Source of the DNA: an uncultured Caulobacteraceae bacterium
Lineage (GTDB): Bacteria > Pseudomonadota > Alphaproteobacteria > Caulobacterales > TH1-2
NCBI GenBank assembly: GCA_937967425.1
Contig: CALBST010000346.1
Span: 1-5,694, forward strand
Length of the DNA: 5,694 bases
Direction: 5' to 3'
Every line of letters begins with the position of its first letter. Within the stretch, counting starts at the first letter, position 1. The notes beneath the pieces are model-generated. The model worked only from the letters and a program-made list of their open reading frames with translations, did no database searches and had not been told where the DNA came from. Below are positions 5,642-5,694 of the stretch, in pieces. A program made the translations under genes and the position numbers.

Positions 5642-5694
5642 TGAACCGCCCCGGGTTTGCCGGAGGCTCCCTTTCTTGAGAAGGTGGAGCAATG
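5642..5694 (+). mobile_element. Left end of a probable IS3-family element, truncated by the window edge
   Basis: The segment begins TGAACCGCCCCGGGTTTG, which I recall as the terminal inverted repeat of a group of IS3-family elements (IS ends starting TG). It is followed by a short leader, AAGG (5681-5684) at 7 nt from ATG 5692-5694; that ATG would be the start of the first transposase ORF (orfA). A leader hairpin can form between GCTCC (5666-5670) and GGAGC (5686-5690). The rest of the element is outside the window, so the transposase cannot be checked. The junction falls inside the open frame of the TIR gene, which suggests that the element inserted into it. Confidence 0.6.

Noticed and set aside
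1..5694. CRISPR array, tRNA or rRNA genes
   Set aside because: No regularly spaced direct repeats, no tRNA cloverleaf pattern and no rRNA-like stretch were seen on either strand.

Overview
The window looks like accessory DNA of a GC-rich proteobacterium, most likely an alphaproteobacterium. The argument is gene content: a ParB-like C-terminal region, a small SSB-like protein and an ArdC-type antirestriction protein, a set typical of alphaproteobacterial plasmids and integrative elements. No chromosomal marker, rRNA or tRNA gene is visible, so plasmid versus integrated element cannot be decided.

Layout, left to right. Bases 3-841 are a complete IS5-family (IS427-group-like) insertion sequence flanked by a TA duplication. 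Its transposase is on the minus strand in two frames joined at an A4G6 run. Directly at its right edge begins the 3' part of a large ParB-like gene (844-1398), whose 5' part is missing from the window. A strong hairpin and about 200 bp without a convincing gene follow. Two small co-directional genes come next, both with TTG starts preceded by good ribosome-binding sites: a four-helix membrane protein (1669-2229) and a small DUF6958-like protein (2251-2541). A 255-bp non-coding stretch rich in inverted repeats precedes the SSB-like gene (2797-3156), which ends at a textbook intrinsic terminator (3186-3218). ardC follows (3269-4216). Converging on ardC, and overlapping its stop by 10 bp, is a minus-strand gene for a TIR-domain protein (4207 to about 5641). 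The last 53 bases (5642-5694) look like the left end of an IS3-family element, up to the start codon of its first ORF; this end appears to cut off the 5' part of the TIR gene.

How the parts may work together: parB-like, ssb-like and ardC form a maintenance and establishment module of a mobile element (partitioning, ssDNA binding, protection of incoming DNA from restriction). The membrane protein/DUF6958 pair and the TIR protein look like cargo. The TIR protein is a candidate NAD-cleaving immune effector, so antirestriction and potential defence genes sit tail to tail. Both boundary genes (parB-like and TIR) are cut by insertion sequences, so this copy of the region is probably decaying or was rearranged by IS activity. 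The most interesting items are the TIR protein with two unassigned flanking regions and the long imperfect inverted repeat plus two further hairpins in the ssb leader.
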